A stretch of 64,000 nt of DNA from Nocardioides cavernae (GCF_016907475.1 NZ_JAFBCA010000001.1:2356001-2420000); one strand, 5' to 3'; positions 1 through 8,993 are shown, counted from the first letter of the stretch. Numbers and translations: made by a program. The notes: generated by a model from the letters alone, not told the origin.

Positions 1-1826
1 TCCCGCTCCGGGATGGAGAACAGGCCGGGGCGGATGACCGTGGCCAGGGCCAGCGCGAGGGGCGGGACCATGCCGGCGAGCATGACCGCGGCCATGATCT
101 TCAGCTCGGGCGCGTCGCTGGCCAGGGCTGCCCCTCCGACGCCGGCGGCGGCGAAGCTGTAGGCGACCTTGTTGAGCGGACCGCCCATGTCGAAGGCCAT
201 CATCAGGCCGAGGATGACGCCGAGCAGGACGGCGCTCTCACCGGTCATCGAGTTCAGGCCCTCGGTCAGCTGCTCCATCAGCCAGGCGATCGGCTTGCCG
301 AGCACCACGATCATGATCAGTCCGGCGATGAGGGTGGTCAGGAGCGGGATGATCAGCACGGGCATCAGGCCGCGGGCCCAGGTGGGCGCCTTCCAGCTGG
401 CGATCCAGTGCGCGATCACGCCGGCGAGCACACCACCCACGATGGCGCCGAGGAAGCCGCTCTGCGGGGCGCCGAAGGCCGAGATGTCGGTGACCAGGCC
501 GCCCATCACGAAGCCCGGGGCGATGCCGGGGCGGTCGGCGATGGCGTACGCGATGTAGCCGGCGAGCGCCGGGACGAAGAAGGCGAAGGCGATCTTGCCC
601 AGCATGAACAGCGCGGCCCCGAGGTAGGCCATGACGCTCGAGTCGAAGAGCACGTGGTCGAGGCCGGGGTCGGAGTACGCCGAGATGTCCGGCGGGTTGA
701 ACAGCGTCGAGTCGGCCAGCACGGCACCGGCGTGGTTGGCGATCTCGTAGCCGCCCAGCAGGAAGCTGATCGCGATCAGGAGGCCACCCGCCGCGACGAA
801 CGGGATCATGTAGGAGACGCCGGTCATCAGGACCCGGCGGACGCGAGCGCCCCAGGACTCCTCGCCGCCGGTGTCGCCTCCGGCAGCCGCGGCGTCGCCC
901 TCGACCCTCGGTGAATTGGTGGGGTCGGCGGCGTAGCGCAGCGCCTCGCTGATCATGGCGTCGGCGTCGTCGATCGGCCGCTTCACGCTCGAGCTGACCA
1001 TGGGCTTCCCGGCGAACCGGCCACGGTCGCGCACGCCGACGTCGACGGCGAAGATGACCGCGCCGGCGCGGGCGATGGTGTCGTGGGCGAGCGGGGTCGA
1101 CCCGGCGGAGCCCTGCGTCTCGACCTGGATGTCGACCCCGGCGCGCTCGGCGGCGGCCTCGAGGGCCTCGGCGGCCATGTAGGTGTGGGCGATGCCGGTC
1201 GGGCAGGCGGTGACCGCGACGAGGGAGGTCGTTCCCGCGGGAGCAGCGACGGCTGTCGCCGCAGGAGCCGCGGCTCCGGCGGCCTGCCCGGGGGCGGTCT
1301 CCCCGCCACCGGGGACGGCTGCGCCGGAGGCCGCACCCGACGCCGGGGCGGCGGCGTGCTTCGGGGCCGGGGCGGGCTCGCCGAGCTCGTGGGCGACGAG
1401 GTCCACGACCTCCTCGTCGCTCTCCGCGGCCCGGAGCGCGTCGGTGAAGGCGGGCTTGACCAGGGCGCGGGCCAGCTTGGTGAGGATGGTGAGGTGGTCG
1501 GCGTCGCCGCCGGCCGGCGCGGCGATGAGGAACGCCAGGTCGGCCGGACCGTCCTTCGCGCCGAAGTCGACGGGCGGATCCAGCCGCGCGAAGGCGAGCG
1601 TCGGCACCTCGACCCCGGCCGTGCGGCAGTGCGGGATCGCGATGCCACCCGGGAGGCCGGTGGCGGAGGTGGACTCGCGCGCGAACGCGTCCTCGATGAG
1701 CTGGTCCTTGCCGGTGGCTCGGCCGGCGTCGTCGACGACGCCGGCGAGGGCGCGGATGACGTCGTGCTTGTCCGAGCCCCAGTCGGCGCCCAGGCGGACG
1801 AGGTCGGTGGTGATCAGTGAGGTCAT
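1..1826 (-). CDS. fruA: Fructose PTS permease, EIIA-EIIB-EIIC fusion (3' part beyond window)
   Basis: This is the fructose-specific membrane permease, which imports fructose and phosphorylates it to fructose-1-phosphate. The start is the ATG at 1824-1826. The visible 608 residues show an N-terminal EIIA domain with its phosphorylatable histidine at about residue 66 (IPHCRT). A Pro/Ala/Gly-rich linker follows at about 150-200. The EIIB domain has its active cysteine at about residue 208 (TACPTGIAHT). The hydrophobic EIIC domain begins near residue 330. The C-terminus lies off the left edge, so the gene is partial because of the window and is not broken. It overlaps fruK by 4 bases, which indicates translational coupling, and phosphoryl groups would come from the Enzyme I encoded at 3652-5343. 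No HPr gene is visible; it may lie just beyond the left edge. Confidence 0.95.
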   Translation of the reverse strand, partial: MTSLITTDLVRLGADWGSDKHDVIRALAGVVDDAGRATGKDQLIEDAFARESTSATGLPGGIAIPHCRTAGVEVPTLAFARLDPPVDFGAKDGPADLAFLIAAPAGGDADHLTILTKLARALVKPAFTDALRAAESDEEVVDLVAHELGEPAPAPKHAAAPASGAASGAAVPGGGETAPGQAAGAAAPAATAVAAPAGTTSLVAVTACPTGIAHTYMAAEALEAAAERAGVDIQVETQGSAGSTPLAHDTIARAGAVIFAVDVGVRDRGRFAGKPMVSSSVKRPIDDADAMISEALRYAADPTNSPRVEGDAAAAGGDTGGEESWGARVRRVLMTGVSYMIPFVAAGGLLIAISFLLGGYEIANHAGAVLADSTLFNPPDISAYSDPGLDHVLFDSSVMAYLGAALFMLGKIAFAFFVPALAGYIAYAIADRPGIAPGFVMGGLVTDISAFGAPQSGFLGAIVGGVLAGVIAHWIASWKAPTWARGLMPVLIIPLLTTLIAGLIMIVVLGKPIAWLMEQLTEGLNSMTGESAVLLGVILGLMMAFDMGGPLNKVAYSFAAAGVGGAALASDAPELKIMAAVMLAGMVPPLALALATVIRPGLFSIPER

Positions 1827-2788
1827 GCTGTGCCTCCCGTTGAGGGGGTGAGGGCGGTGACGCCGACGAGCTCCGTGCGGAGCTGCGACGGTTGGGGGAT
1901 GGTGGTTCCGGGGAGCCCTGCGGCGGCGCTGCCGTAGGCGACGGCCAGTGCCAGGCGCTCCGGGGCGGGCAGCCCCCGGATGTCGCCGAGCAGGTAGCCG
2001 AAGAGGCTGGAGTCGCCGGCACCGACTGTGCTCACGACTGTGGTGGGGGGCGGGGTGGCGTGCCAGGCGCCGTCGGGCGTCACGAGCACCGCGCCGTTGC
2101 CACCGAGGGTGGCCAGCACGGCTCCGACGCCACGGTCGATGAGCTGGCGGGCGGCCACCGCGGTCGCGCGGGGGTCGGACTCCAGCTCGTCGGCGTCGCC
2201 GTCGGTGAAGGAGGCGAGCTCCTCGCCGTTGGGCTTCATCAGGTCGGGTGCGGATGCCGGCAGTGCGTCGACGAGCGCCTGCAACGGTGCCTCGCTCGTG
2301 TCGACGGCCACGCGGCCGCCCACCTCGCGCAGTCGTCTTACGAGCTCGGCGTAGAACTCGGGCGGGGCGCCCGCGGGCAGGGACCCGGCGAGCACCGTCC
2401 AGTCGGCGCTGGAGGCGCGGACCAGCACGGCCTGCGCCATCAGCTCGAGGTGGAGCGGGAGCACGGCGGCGCCGGGGGAGTTGAGCTTGGTCGTCGTGCC
2501 GTCGGGCTCGGTGATGGTGAGGTTGACCCGCACGTCGCCGGCGGGTCGCACCGGCCGGCAGTCGATGCCCGCGCCCAGCAGCTCGAGGACGAAGGCGTCG
2601 TCCTTGGCAGCGGGTACGACGGCGATGCTGGGGATGTCGGCGGTGACGGCGGCGCGGGAGATGTTGACGCCCTTGCCTCCCGCCTGCGAGGTCACCGACG
2701 CCACCCGGTGCACCTGGCCGCGGGCCAGCTCGCCGTCGAGCGCGACCGTGCGGTCGATGCTGGGGTTGGGGGTGAGGGTGAGGATCAT
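1823..2788 (-). CDS. fruK: 1-phosphofructokinase
   Basis: This PfkB-family kinase of 321 residues converts fructose-1-phosphate, the product of the adjacent FruA, to fructose-1,6-bisphosphate. The N-terminus (MILTLTPNPSIDRTV) is typical of 1-phosphofructokinases and tagatose-6-phosphate kinases. A GGKGVN motif lies near residue 40, and the catalytic GAGDS anion-hole motif lies near residue 250. The start overlaps the end of the deoR gene by 4 bases and the end overlaps fruA by 4 bases, so deoR-fruK-fruA is one tightly coupled operon. The fructose assignment rests on the FruA partner. The sugar specificity of PfkB kinases cannot be read from sequence alone. Confidence 0.95.
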   Translation of the reverse strand: MILTLTPNPSIDRTVALDGELARGQVHRVASVTSQAGGKGVNISRAAVTADIPSIAVVPAAKDDAFVLELLGAGIDCRPVRPAGDVRVNLTITEPDGTTTKLNSPGAAVLPLHLELMAQAVLVRASSADWTVLAGSLPAGAPPEFYAELVRRLREVGGRVAVDTSEAPLQALVDALPASAPDLMKPNGEELASFTDGDADELESDPRATAVAARQLIDRGVGAVLATLGGNGAVLVTPDGAWHATPPPTTVVSTVGAGDSSLFGYLLGDIRGLPAPERLALAVAYGSAAAGLPGTTIPQPSQLRTELVGVTALTPSTGGTA

Positions 2789-3552
2789 GCGACCACCACC
2801 TCGATCCCGGCGCTCTCGAGTGCCCGGCGGTCCGCCGGCTCCACGTCGCTGTCGGTGACGAGCACGTCGAGGCTGTCGAGGGTCGCGAACCGCACGGCGG
2901 TCTCGACGCCGAGCTTGGTGGAGTCGGCGAGCACGACGGTCTTGCGCGCGCAGGCGATCATCGCCCGCTTGCTCGCCGCCTCGTCGCTGTCGGGAGTGGT
3001 GAGCCCGTGGCCGACGGTGAGCCCGTTGGTGGCGATGAACGCCACGTCGGCGCGGAGGTCCGACAGGGCGGCGACCGTCTCGGCGCCGACCGCGGCGTGG
3101 GTCGTGGGCCGCACCTTGCCCGGCAGCAGGTGGAGCTCGATCTGGGGCAGACCGGCCAGGCGGGTCGCGACCGGCACGGCGTGGGTGATGACGGTCAGCC
3201 GGTGGTCGCGGGGGAGGGCGGCGGCGAAGCGTGCGGTGGTGCTGCCCGCGTCGATCACGATGACCGAGTCCGGGGGCGGCAGGAGGGAGACGGCGGCATT
3301 GGCGATGGCCTCCTTGGCCTGCGTGTTGGACTGGTCGCGCTCGCCGATGCCTGACTCGATGACGGTGAGCGAACCGGCCGGGACCGCGCCGCCGTGGACG
3401 CGTCGGACCAGTCCCATCCGGTCGAGCGTGGACAGGTCGCGGCGCACGGTCTCGGTGGTGACCTCGAACTGCTCGGACAGCTGGACCACCGAGAGCCGGC
3501 CGCGCCGACTGATCAGGTGGGCCATCGCCTGCTGGCGCTCTTCCGCGTACAT
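2785..3552 (-). CDS. DeoR-family transcriptional regulator of the fructose operon
   Basis: This 255-residue repressor has the DeoR layout. An N-terminal winged helix-turn-helix (LSVVQLSEQFEVTTETVRRDL) is followed by a C-terminal sugar-phosphate sensor domain with the family signatures GSTT and D-S-T-K-L-G. I place the start at the ATG ending at 3552. A strong ribosome binding site (GGAGGT) lies 7 bases before it, whereas the in-frame ATG at 3573 has none. By family analogy the effector is a phosphorylated sugar such as fructose-1-phosphate. The gene leads the deoR-fruK-fruA operon and is divergent from ptsI, so it probably controls both through the repeats at 3591-3630. Confidence 0.9.
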   Translation of the reverse strand: MYAEERQQAMAHLISRRGRLSVVQLSEQFEVTTETVRRDLSTLDRMGLVRRVHGGAVPAGSLTVIESGIGERDQSNTQAKEAIANAAVSLLPPPDSVIVIDAGSTTARFAAALPRDHRLTVITHAVPVATRLAGLPQIELHLLPGKVRPTTHAAVGAETVAALSDLRADVAFIATNGLTVGHGLTTPDSDEAASKRAMIACARKTVVLADSTKLGVETAVRFATLDSLDVLVTDSDVEPADRRALESAGIEVVVA

Positions 3553-3590
3553 TCGGTCCACCTCCACGTACATCGACGAGCGATCTGTGT

Positions 3591-3645
3591 ATGTGTTGTT
3601 TTAGTCCCGAATGTGTTGCTTGTCAACAACCCGGTGTTCTACGGT
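3591..3645 (+). promoter_or_regulatory. ptsI/deoR divergent promoter with candidate DeoR operator
   Basis: Two direct copies of ATGTGTTG(T/C)T start at 3591 and 3611, exactly 20 bases apart (about two helical turns). The second runs into an inverted repeat TGTTG-CTTGT-CAACA at 3614-3628. A candidate -35 (TTGCTT, 3616-3621) lies 18 bases from the -10 TACGGT (3640-3645). The ptsI ATG comes 6 bases after that -10, so ptsI is predicted leaderless. Part of this block (3617-3634) resembles 7244-7263 before mtlA. The assignment to the adjacent DeoR protein is an inference from position. Confidence 0.6.
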
Positions 3646-3651
3646 GTGTCC

Positions 3652-5343
3652 ATGACCACATCCGCCGAGTCATCCGCGACCACGCTCAGCGGGACCCCGG
3701 TCGTCCCGGGAGTCGCCGCAGGACCCGTCCTCCACGTCCGCGGCGAGGTGTCGCCCGCCGCGATCGCCCGCTACGGCGACGGCGACTTCCCCGATGCCGA
3801 TGCCGCGCTGACGGCGTACGACGACGCCGCGGCCGCGGTCGCGGAGACCTTCACCACCAAGGCGGCCTCCGCCCAGGGGGCGGCGGCCGAGGTCCTCACC
3901 GCGAGCGCCGGGCTGGCCCGCGACAAAGGCCTGCGCTCGGGCGTCGCCAAGAACCTGCAGGCCGGGCAGGGTCCCGTCGCCGCGGTGCAGGGCGCGGTCG
4001 AGCAGTTCGTCACGATCTTCACCAACATGGGCGGCCTGATGGCCGAGCGCGTCACCGACCTGCGCGACATCGAGCGGCGCGTGGTCGCCCACCTGGTGGG
4101 GGAGCCCGCCCCGGGCGTGCCGACCCCGAGCGAGCCGTCGATCCTGGTGGCCGAGGACCTCGCCCCGAGCGACACGTCGGGACTCGACCCCGAGCTGGTC
4201 ACCGCCCTGGTCACCGAGCGCGGCGGCGCGACCAGCCACACGGCCATCATCGCGCGCCAGCTCGGCATCCCCTGCGTGGTCGGCGCCGCCGGCATCATGG
4301 AGGTCCCGGCCGGTGCCTTCGTGGTCGTCGACGGCGAGGCCGGCACCATCGAGCAGGGCGCCGACCCCGAGGAGGCACGCGCGCGCGTCGAGGAGAGCCG
4401 TCGCCTCCGCGAGGAGCTCGCCAGCTGGAGCGGCCCCGCCTCGACGTCCGACGGGATGCCGGTCAAGCTGCTCGCCAACGTCGCCGACGGGGCCTCCGCC
4501 GAGTCCGCGGGGGTCGAGCCCGTCGGGGGAGTGGGCCTGTTCCGCACCGAGCTGTGCTTCCTCGACCAGAAGGAGGAGCCGACCGTCGAGGAGCAGGCGG
4601 AGATCTACAGCGCGGTCCTTGCGCCCTACGCCGACGGCCGCTACGTCGTCGTACGCACCCTCGACGCCGGCTCCGACAAGCCGATCGCGTTCGCGACCCA
4701 CGAGGGCGAGGAGAATCCCGCCCTCGGTGTCCGCGGACTGCGGCTCAGCTTCGACAACCCCGGCCTGATGGACCGCCAGCTCGACGGCATCGCCGCCGCG
4801 GCCGAGCGGACCGGCACCGAGACGTGGGTGATGGCGCCCATGGTCGCCACGGTGGCCGAGGCCGCCGACTTCTCCGCCAAGGTCCGCGCACGCGGGCTCA
4901 AGGCCGGCGTGATGGTCGAGATCCCCAGTGCCGCGCTGCTCGCCCACCGGATGCTCGAGGTCGTCGACTTCCTCTCGATCGGCACCAACGACCTCACCCA
5001 GTACGCGATGGCCGCCGACCGGATGGCCACCGACCTCGCGCACCTGACCGACCCGTGGCAGCCGGCCGTGCTCCAGCTCATCGCGATCACCGCCCACGCC
5101 GGCACCGAGGCGGGCAAGCCCGTCGGCGTCTGCGGCGAGGCCGCCGCCGACCCGCTGCTCGCCACGGCGCTCATCGGCATGGGCATCACGTCGCTCTCGA
5201 TGGCAGCGCGCGCCGTACGCCCCGTGGGTGCCCAGCTCGGCAAGGTCAGCTTCGAGACCTGCGAGGCGGCCGCCGAGGCCGCCCTCGGCGCTCCCGACCC
5301 GATGGCCGGGCGAGCAGCCGTCCGGGAGCTGCTCGGTCACTGA
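3652..5343 (+). CDS. ptsI: PTS Enzyme I (phosphoenolpyruvate-protein phosphotransferase)
   Basis: Enzyme I takes the phosphoryl group from phosphoenolpyruvate and passes it to HPr, feeding every PTS permease in the cell, including FruA and MtlA/MtlF here. The 563-residue protein has the phospho-histidine loop GGATSHTAII, with the histidine at about residue 196. The PEP-binding barrel follows, with GLFRTELCF and MVEIPSAALL, then the C-terminal GVCGEAAADP loop that carries the catalytic cysteine. Length matches the family (about 560-575). The ATG at 3652 is preceded by TACGGT plus 6 bases and by no Shine-Dalgarno, which suggests a leaderless message. It is divergent from the fructose operon and upstream of the mannitol-type genes. 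It probably serves both. Confidence 0.95.
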   Translation: MTTSAESSATTLSGTPVVPGVAAGPVLHVRGEVSPAAIARYGDGDFPDADAALTAYDDAAAAVAETFTTKAASAQGAAAEVLTASAGLARDKGLRSGVAKNLQAGQGPVAAVQGAVEQFVTIFTNMGGLMAERVTDLRDIERRVVAHLVGEPAPGVPTPSEPSILVAEDLAPSDTSGLDPELVTALVTERGGATSHTAIIARQLGIPCVVGAAGIMEVPAGAFVVVDGEAGTIEQGADPEEARARVEESRRLREELASWSGPASTSDGMPVKLLANVADGASAESAGVEPVGGVGLFRTELCFLDQKEEPTVEEQAEIYSAVLAPYADGRYVVVRTLDAGSDKPIAFATHEGEENPALGVRGLRLSFDNPGLMDRQLDGIAAAAERTGTETWVMAPMVATVAEAADFSAKVRARGLKAGVMVEIPSAALLAHRMLEVVDFLSIGTNDLTQYAMAADRMATDLAHLTDPWQPAVLQLIAITAHAGTEAGKPVGVCGEAAADPLLATALIGMGITSLSMAARAVRPVGAQLGKVSFETCEAAAEAALGAPDPMAGRAAVRELLGH

Positions 5344-5355
5344 GCGCAGATGGAC

Positions 5356-5373
5356 CCCGCCTCGTCAGGCGGG
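5356..5373 (+). terminator. Short hairpin after ptsI
   Basis: CCCGCCT-CGTC-AGGCGGG forms a perfect 7-bp stem 12 bases after the ptsI stop. No U-tract follows. It may be a weak terminator, an attenuator or an mRNA 3' stabiliser between ptsI and the dehydrogenase gene at 5455. Confidence 0.35.
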
Positions 5374-5454
5374 ACCGGCCTCGGGAGATCGGCCTCCGGC
5401 CCGTGGCTCTGGTGATGGCCCCGGAGGCGCCGTCCACCTCAACACGGAGGAACC

Positions 5455-7197
5455 ATGACATCAGCGTACGACCGCTACCGCGCGGCCGATCTCGACCTGC
5501 CGGAGGAGGCCTGGGCCTGGAACCTGTGGGGCGCGGGCGAGGAGAACATGGGCAAGGACGGCGCGCCCGAGCTGGTCGCCATCCCCGAGCCCGATGCCGA
5601 CCACATGCTGGTGCGCATCGACAGCGTGGGCCTCTGCTTCTCCGACGTGAAGATCATGCGTCAGGGCGGCAGCCACCCCAAGCTCTACGACCGCGACCTG
5701 GCGAAGGAGCCCACCCGGCTGGGGCACGAGGTGAGCCTCACCGTCATCGAGGTCGGTGACCACCTCAAGGGCCAGTACCACGCCGGCCAGCGGCTGGCCG
5801 TGCAGCCCGACATCTACCAGGACGGCAAGAGCACGGCCTACGGCTACACCATCCCCGGCGGACTGATCCAGTACCACCTCATGGGTGCGGAGATGCTCGA
5901 GACCGACGACGGCGCCTGCCTGCTGCCGCTCCCCGACACGATGGGGTACGCCGAGGGCTCCACGCTCGAGCCCTGGGGCTGCGTGATGGCCGCCTACACC
6001 CAGCGTCGCCGCCTCGAGCCCAAGGCCGGCGGGACCATGTGGATCGTCGGCCGGCCCGGGGACGAGCGGGACTACCTCTTCTCCTCCGGCCTGGATGCTC
6101 CGGCCACCATCGTGATGACCGACGTGCCCGCCTCGGTGGTGGCGCTCGTGGAGCGCACCTCGGCCGACACGGTCGTGCGCAACGGCATCGGCACCGAGGA
6201 CTACCAGGGGTTGGTGGACGAGCTGACCGACGGCGCGGGCTTCGACGACATCGTCATGCTCGATCCTCGTTCCGCCGCGACGGCAGGTGCCGTGGCCAAG
6301 CACATCGCCCGGCGGGGCACCCTCAACATGGTGGGCGAGACCGCTCTGGACGGTCTGGTGGACACCGACGTGGGCCGTCTGCACTACGACTACACCGCCT
6401 ACCTCGGCGGCCGGGGTCCGGACATCGCCGCTTCCTACGGAGAAGCGCGCAACCGCTGCGACCTGCGTCCGCAGGGCACGACGGTCTTCGTGGGCGCCGG
6501 CGGCCCCATGGGGCTGATGCATGTCCAGCGGGCCATCCAGCAGCCCGACGGCCCCCGGAAGATCGTCGCCACCGAGGTGAGCGACGAGCGCCTGAAGGCC
6601 CTCGAGGACCGTCTGGCCCACCTGGCGGAGAGCAACGACTGCGAGCTGCTCACCTTCAACTCCCAGACGTCGGACCAGTCCCTCCACGACTTCGTCATGG
6701 GGATCACCGACAACCAGGGGGCCGACGACGTGGTGGTCAGTGTCCCCATCTCCGCCGTGATGGCCGAGGCCGACACCCTGATGAACTCCGACGGCATGCT
6801 GGTCTTCTTCGCCGGTGTCCCCAACGGCACCCTGGCGCCGCTGAACCTGAGCGCGGTGTACCTGGACAACGCCCAGTACACCGGGACGTCAGGACTGACC
6901 ATCCACGATCAGCAGCAGGTGGTCGACCTGGCCAACCGGGGTGAGCTCTCCCCGGGGTCCATCGTGGGCGCCGTCGGCGGCATGCGGGCGGCCAAGGACG
7001 GGCTCCAGGCCCTGGTCGACGGCAGCTACTCCGGGAAGGTCCTGATCTTTCCCCAGATCCACGACCTCCCCCTCATGGGGCTCGACGAGCTGAAGGAGCA
7101 GCTGCCGGACGTCGCCGCGAAGCTGGGTCCCGGCGAAACGTGGAACGACGAGGCGGAGAAGGCGCTCTTCGACAGCCAGCTGAGCGGCTCGAGCTGA
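5455..7197 (+). CDS. Zinc-dependent medium-chain dehydrogenase with two Rossmann-like domains, probable sugar/polyol-phosphate dehydrogenase
   Basis: The first 180 residues look like the catalytic GroES-like domain of zinc alcohol/polyol dehydrogenases. Zinc-ligand candidates are C61 (GLCFSD), H91-E92 (LGHEV) and E172. The protein is 580 residues long, against about 350-410 for the family. The excess is explained by two successive nucleotide-binding-like segments. The first, at about 192-300, has a degenerate loop (IVGRPGDERD) but keeps the later part of the fold (GFDDIVMLD, RRGTLNMVGE). The second, at about 340-455, has an intact G-A-G-G-P-M-G loop. Start: ATG with CGGAGGA four bases upstream. 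Its place between ptsI and mtlA suggests oxidation of a PTS product such as mannitol- or sorbitol-phosphate. The resemblance is to sorbose-1-phosphate-reductase-type enzymes, not to classical MtlD. The substrate is inferred. Confidence 0.75.
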   Translation: MTSAYDRYRAADLDLPEEAWAWNLWGAGEENMGKDGAPELVAIPEPDADHMLVRIDSVGLCFSDVKIMRQGGSHPKLYDRDLAKEPTRLGHEVSLTVIEVGDHLKGQYHAGQRLAVQPDIYQDGKSTAYGYTIPGGLIQYHLMGAEMLETDDGACLLPLPDTMGYAEGSTLEPWGCVMAAYTQRRRLEPKAGGTMWIVGRPGDERDYLFSSGLDAPATIVMTDVPASVVALVERTSADTVVRNGIGTEDYQGLVDELTDGAGFDDIVMLDPRSAATAGAVAKHIARRGTLNMVGETALDGLVDTDVGRLHYDYTAYLGGRGPDIAASYGEARNRCDLRPQGTTVFVGAGGPMGLMHVQRAIQQPDGPRKIVATEVSDERLKALEDRLAHLAESNDCELLTFNSQTSDQSLHDFVMGITDNQGADDVVVSVPISAVMAEADTLMNSDGMLVFFAGVPNGTLAPLNLSAVYLDNAQYTGTSGLTIHDQQQVVDLANRGELSPGSIVGAVGGMRAAKDGLQALVDGSYSGKVLIFPQIHDLPLMGLDELKEQLPDVAAKLGPGETWNDEAEKALFDSQLSGSS

Positions 7198-7221
7198 CTG
7201 CCCTGGGGCAAAGCCACAAGG

Positions 7222-7276
7222 TCGGGCACAAATCGTGCCCGAATGCTTGGCAACATGCCCGAACGTGAGGTTTAAT
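7222..7276 (+). promoter_or_regulatory. mtlA promoter with operator-like repeats
   Basis: A perfect 8-bp inverted repeat TCGGGCAC-AAATC-GTGCCCGA occupies 7222-7242. TGCCCGAA occurs at 7236-7243 and again at 7256-7263, 20 bases apart. The segment 7244-7263 (TGCTTGGCAACATGCCCGAA) closely resembles 3617-3634 upstream of ptsI. A -35-like TTGGCA (7247-7252) is 18 bases from TTTAAT (7271-7276). A GGGGG-TCA-CCCCC hairpin follows at 7293-7305. A regulator shared with the fru/ptsI intergenic region is the simplest reading. Confidence 0.55.
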
Positions 7277-7328
7277 CGCGACATCATGTGATGGGGGTCA
7301 CCCCCGCGTTCGACTGGAGGACATCAGC

Positions 7329-8837
7329 ATGGCCACAACATTCACGGCCCCCACCGGCTCCGGTGCCCGGGTGCGCGTGCAGAAGTTCGGCACCTTCCTC
7401 TCCAACATGATCATGCCCAACATCCCGGCACTGATCGCGTGGGGACTGCTCACCGCCCTGGTCATCGACGTCGGCTGGCTGCCGAACGCCGACCTCGCCA
7501 CGATGGTCGGCCCGATCATCCACTACGCCCTGCCGATCCTCATCGCCGCGACGGGCGGCCGCATGGTCCACGGCGACCGCGGTGCCGTGGTCGGTGGCTT
7601 CGCGGTGATGGGCGCGATCGCCGGCTCCGACCTGATCGTCGCGAACTTCAACGCCGACCTGCCCGCGGGCGACGCCCCGCTCGGCCAGGTGCACATGTTC
7701 ATCGGCGCGATGATCCTCGGCCCCCTGTCGGCCTACATCATGAAGCGGCTCGACGCCCTCTGGGACGGCAAGGTCAAGGCCGGCTTCGAGATGCTCGTCA
7801 ACATGTTCTCGGCCGGCATCCTGGCGTTCGTCATGGCGCTCGTCGGGTTCTACGTCGTCGCTCCCGTGGTCAACGAGGTCATGGAGGTCCTCGGCAACGC
7901 AGTCGAGTGGCTGGTGGACAACAGCCTGTTGCCGCTGACCTCGATCGTCATCGAGCCCGCGAAGGTCTTCTTCCTCAACAACGCCATCAACCACGGCGTG
8001 CTGACCCCGCTCGGTCTCGCGGAGGCCGCGGACACCGGCAAGTCGGTGCTGTTCCTGCTCGAGGCCAACCCCGGGCCGGGCCTGGGCCTGCTGCTCGCCT
8101 ACTCGTTCTTCGGCCGCGGTGTGCCGAAGGCGACCGCCCCCGGCGCGGCGATCATCCAGTTCTTCGGCGGCATCCACGAGATCTACTTCCCCTACGTGCT
8201 GATGAAGCCGCGACTGATCCTCGCGATGATCGCCGGCGGCATGACCGGCGTCGCGATCAACGTGGCGTTCGACGTGGGCCTCCGGGCACCGGCGGCCCCG
8301 GGCTCGATCTTCGCCGTGTACGCACAGACGGCCAGGGGCGACTACCTCGGAGTCACCCTCGGTGTCTTCGGCGCCGCGGCCGTCACGCTCGTCGTGGCAG
8401 GGCTGCTGCTGAAGATGGACAAGTCCGAGGACGAGGGTGACCTCACCGCTGCGACCGCCCAGATGGAGGCCAACAAGGGCAAGAAGTCGTCGGTCGCAGG
8501 CGCCCTGACCGGTGGTGTGGCCACGGCCACCGCGACCGCCACCCGCGAGATCCGCAACATCGTCTTCGCGTGCGACGCGGGGATGGGGTCCTCGGCCATG
8601 GGTGCCTCGGTGCTCCGCAAGAAGATCCAGGACGCCGGGCACCCCGAGGTGACGGTCGTCAACAAGGCGATCGCCAACCTCGAGGACAGCTACGACCTCG
8701 TGGTCAGCCACCAGGACCTCACCGACCGGGCCCGCCAGAAGACCCCGTCCGCCGAGCACGTCTCGGTCGACAACTTCATGGCCAGTCCACGCTACGACGA
8801 GATCGTGGAGATGGTCCGCGACAACAACCGGACCTGA
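7329..8837 (+). CDS. mtlA: Mannitol-type PTS permease, EIICB
   Basis: This 502-residue membrane protein carries the EIIC transport domain (about residues 15-365) with multiple hydrophobic segments and the substrate-site motif GGIHEIYFPYVLMKP. A Lys/Glu/Asp-rich linker follows. The EIIB domain begins near residue 405 (RNIVFACDAGMGSSAMGAS), whose cysteine accepts phosphate from EIIA. Both are typical of the mannitol family. The EIIA domain that is fused in E. coli MtlA is absent here and is supplied by mtlF downstream. The ATG has CTGGAGG 8 bases upstream. Mannitol is the likely substrate, but other hexitols are possible within the family. Confidence 0.9.
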   Translation: MATTFTAPTGSGARVRVQKFGTFLSNMIMPNIPALIAWGLLTALVIDVGWLPNADLATMVGPIIHYALPILIAATGGRMVHGDRGAVVGGFAVMGAIAGSDLIVANFNADLPAGDAPLGQVHMFIGAMILGPLSAYIMKRLDALWDGKVKAGFEMLVNMFSAGILAFVMALVGFYVVAPVVNEVMEVLGNAVEWLVDNSLLPLTSIVIEPAKVFFLNNAINHGVLTPLGLAEAADTGKSVLFLLEANPGPGLGLLLAYSFFGRGVPKATAPGAAIIQFFGGIHEIYFPYVLMKPRLILAMIAGGMTGVAINVAFDVGLRAPAAPGSIFAVYAQTARGDYLGVTLGVFGAAAVTLVVAGLLLKMDKSEDEGDLTAATAQMEANKGKKSSVAGALTGGVATATATATREIRNIVFACDAGMGSSAMGASVLRKKIQDAGHPEVTVVNKAIANLEDSYDLVVSHQDLTDRARQKTPSAEHVSVDNFMASPRYDEIVEMVRDNNRT

Positions 8838-8993
8838 CGCCCTGACGGTCCAGCCCGGCCCTCCCCCCGGTGGGGGCCGGGCTCGGCCGTCGGCGACGAC
8901 CCTCTGCCGCGAGCGTGTGGTCTGATGACTTCCACCCACGATCTCACCCCAGATTTCCAGCCAACCCGACACTGCGAGGAAGAGAGACGCCCC

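Noticed and set aside
2785..3573. Longer start for the DeoR protein at 3573
   Set aside because: No ribosome binding site precedes it, whereas GGAGGT precedes the ATG at 3552 and lies inside the longer frame.
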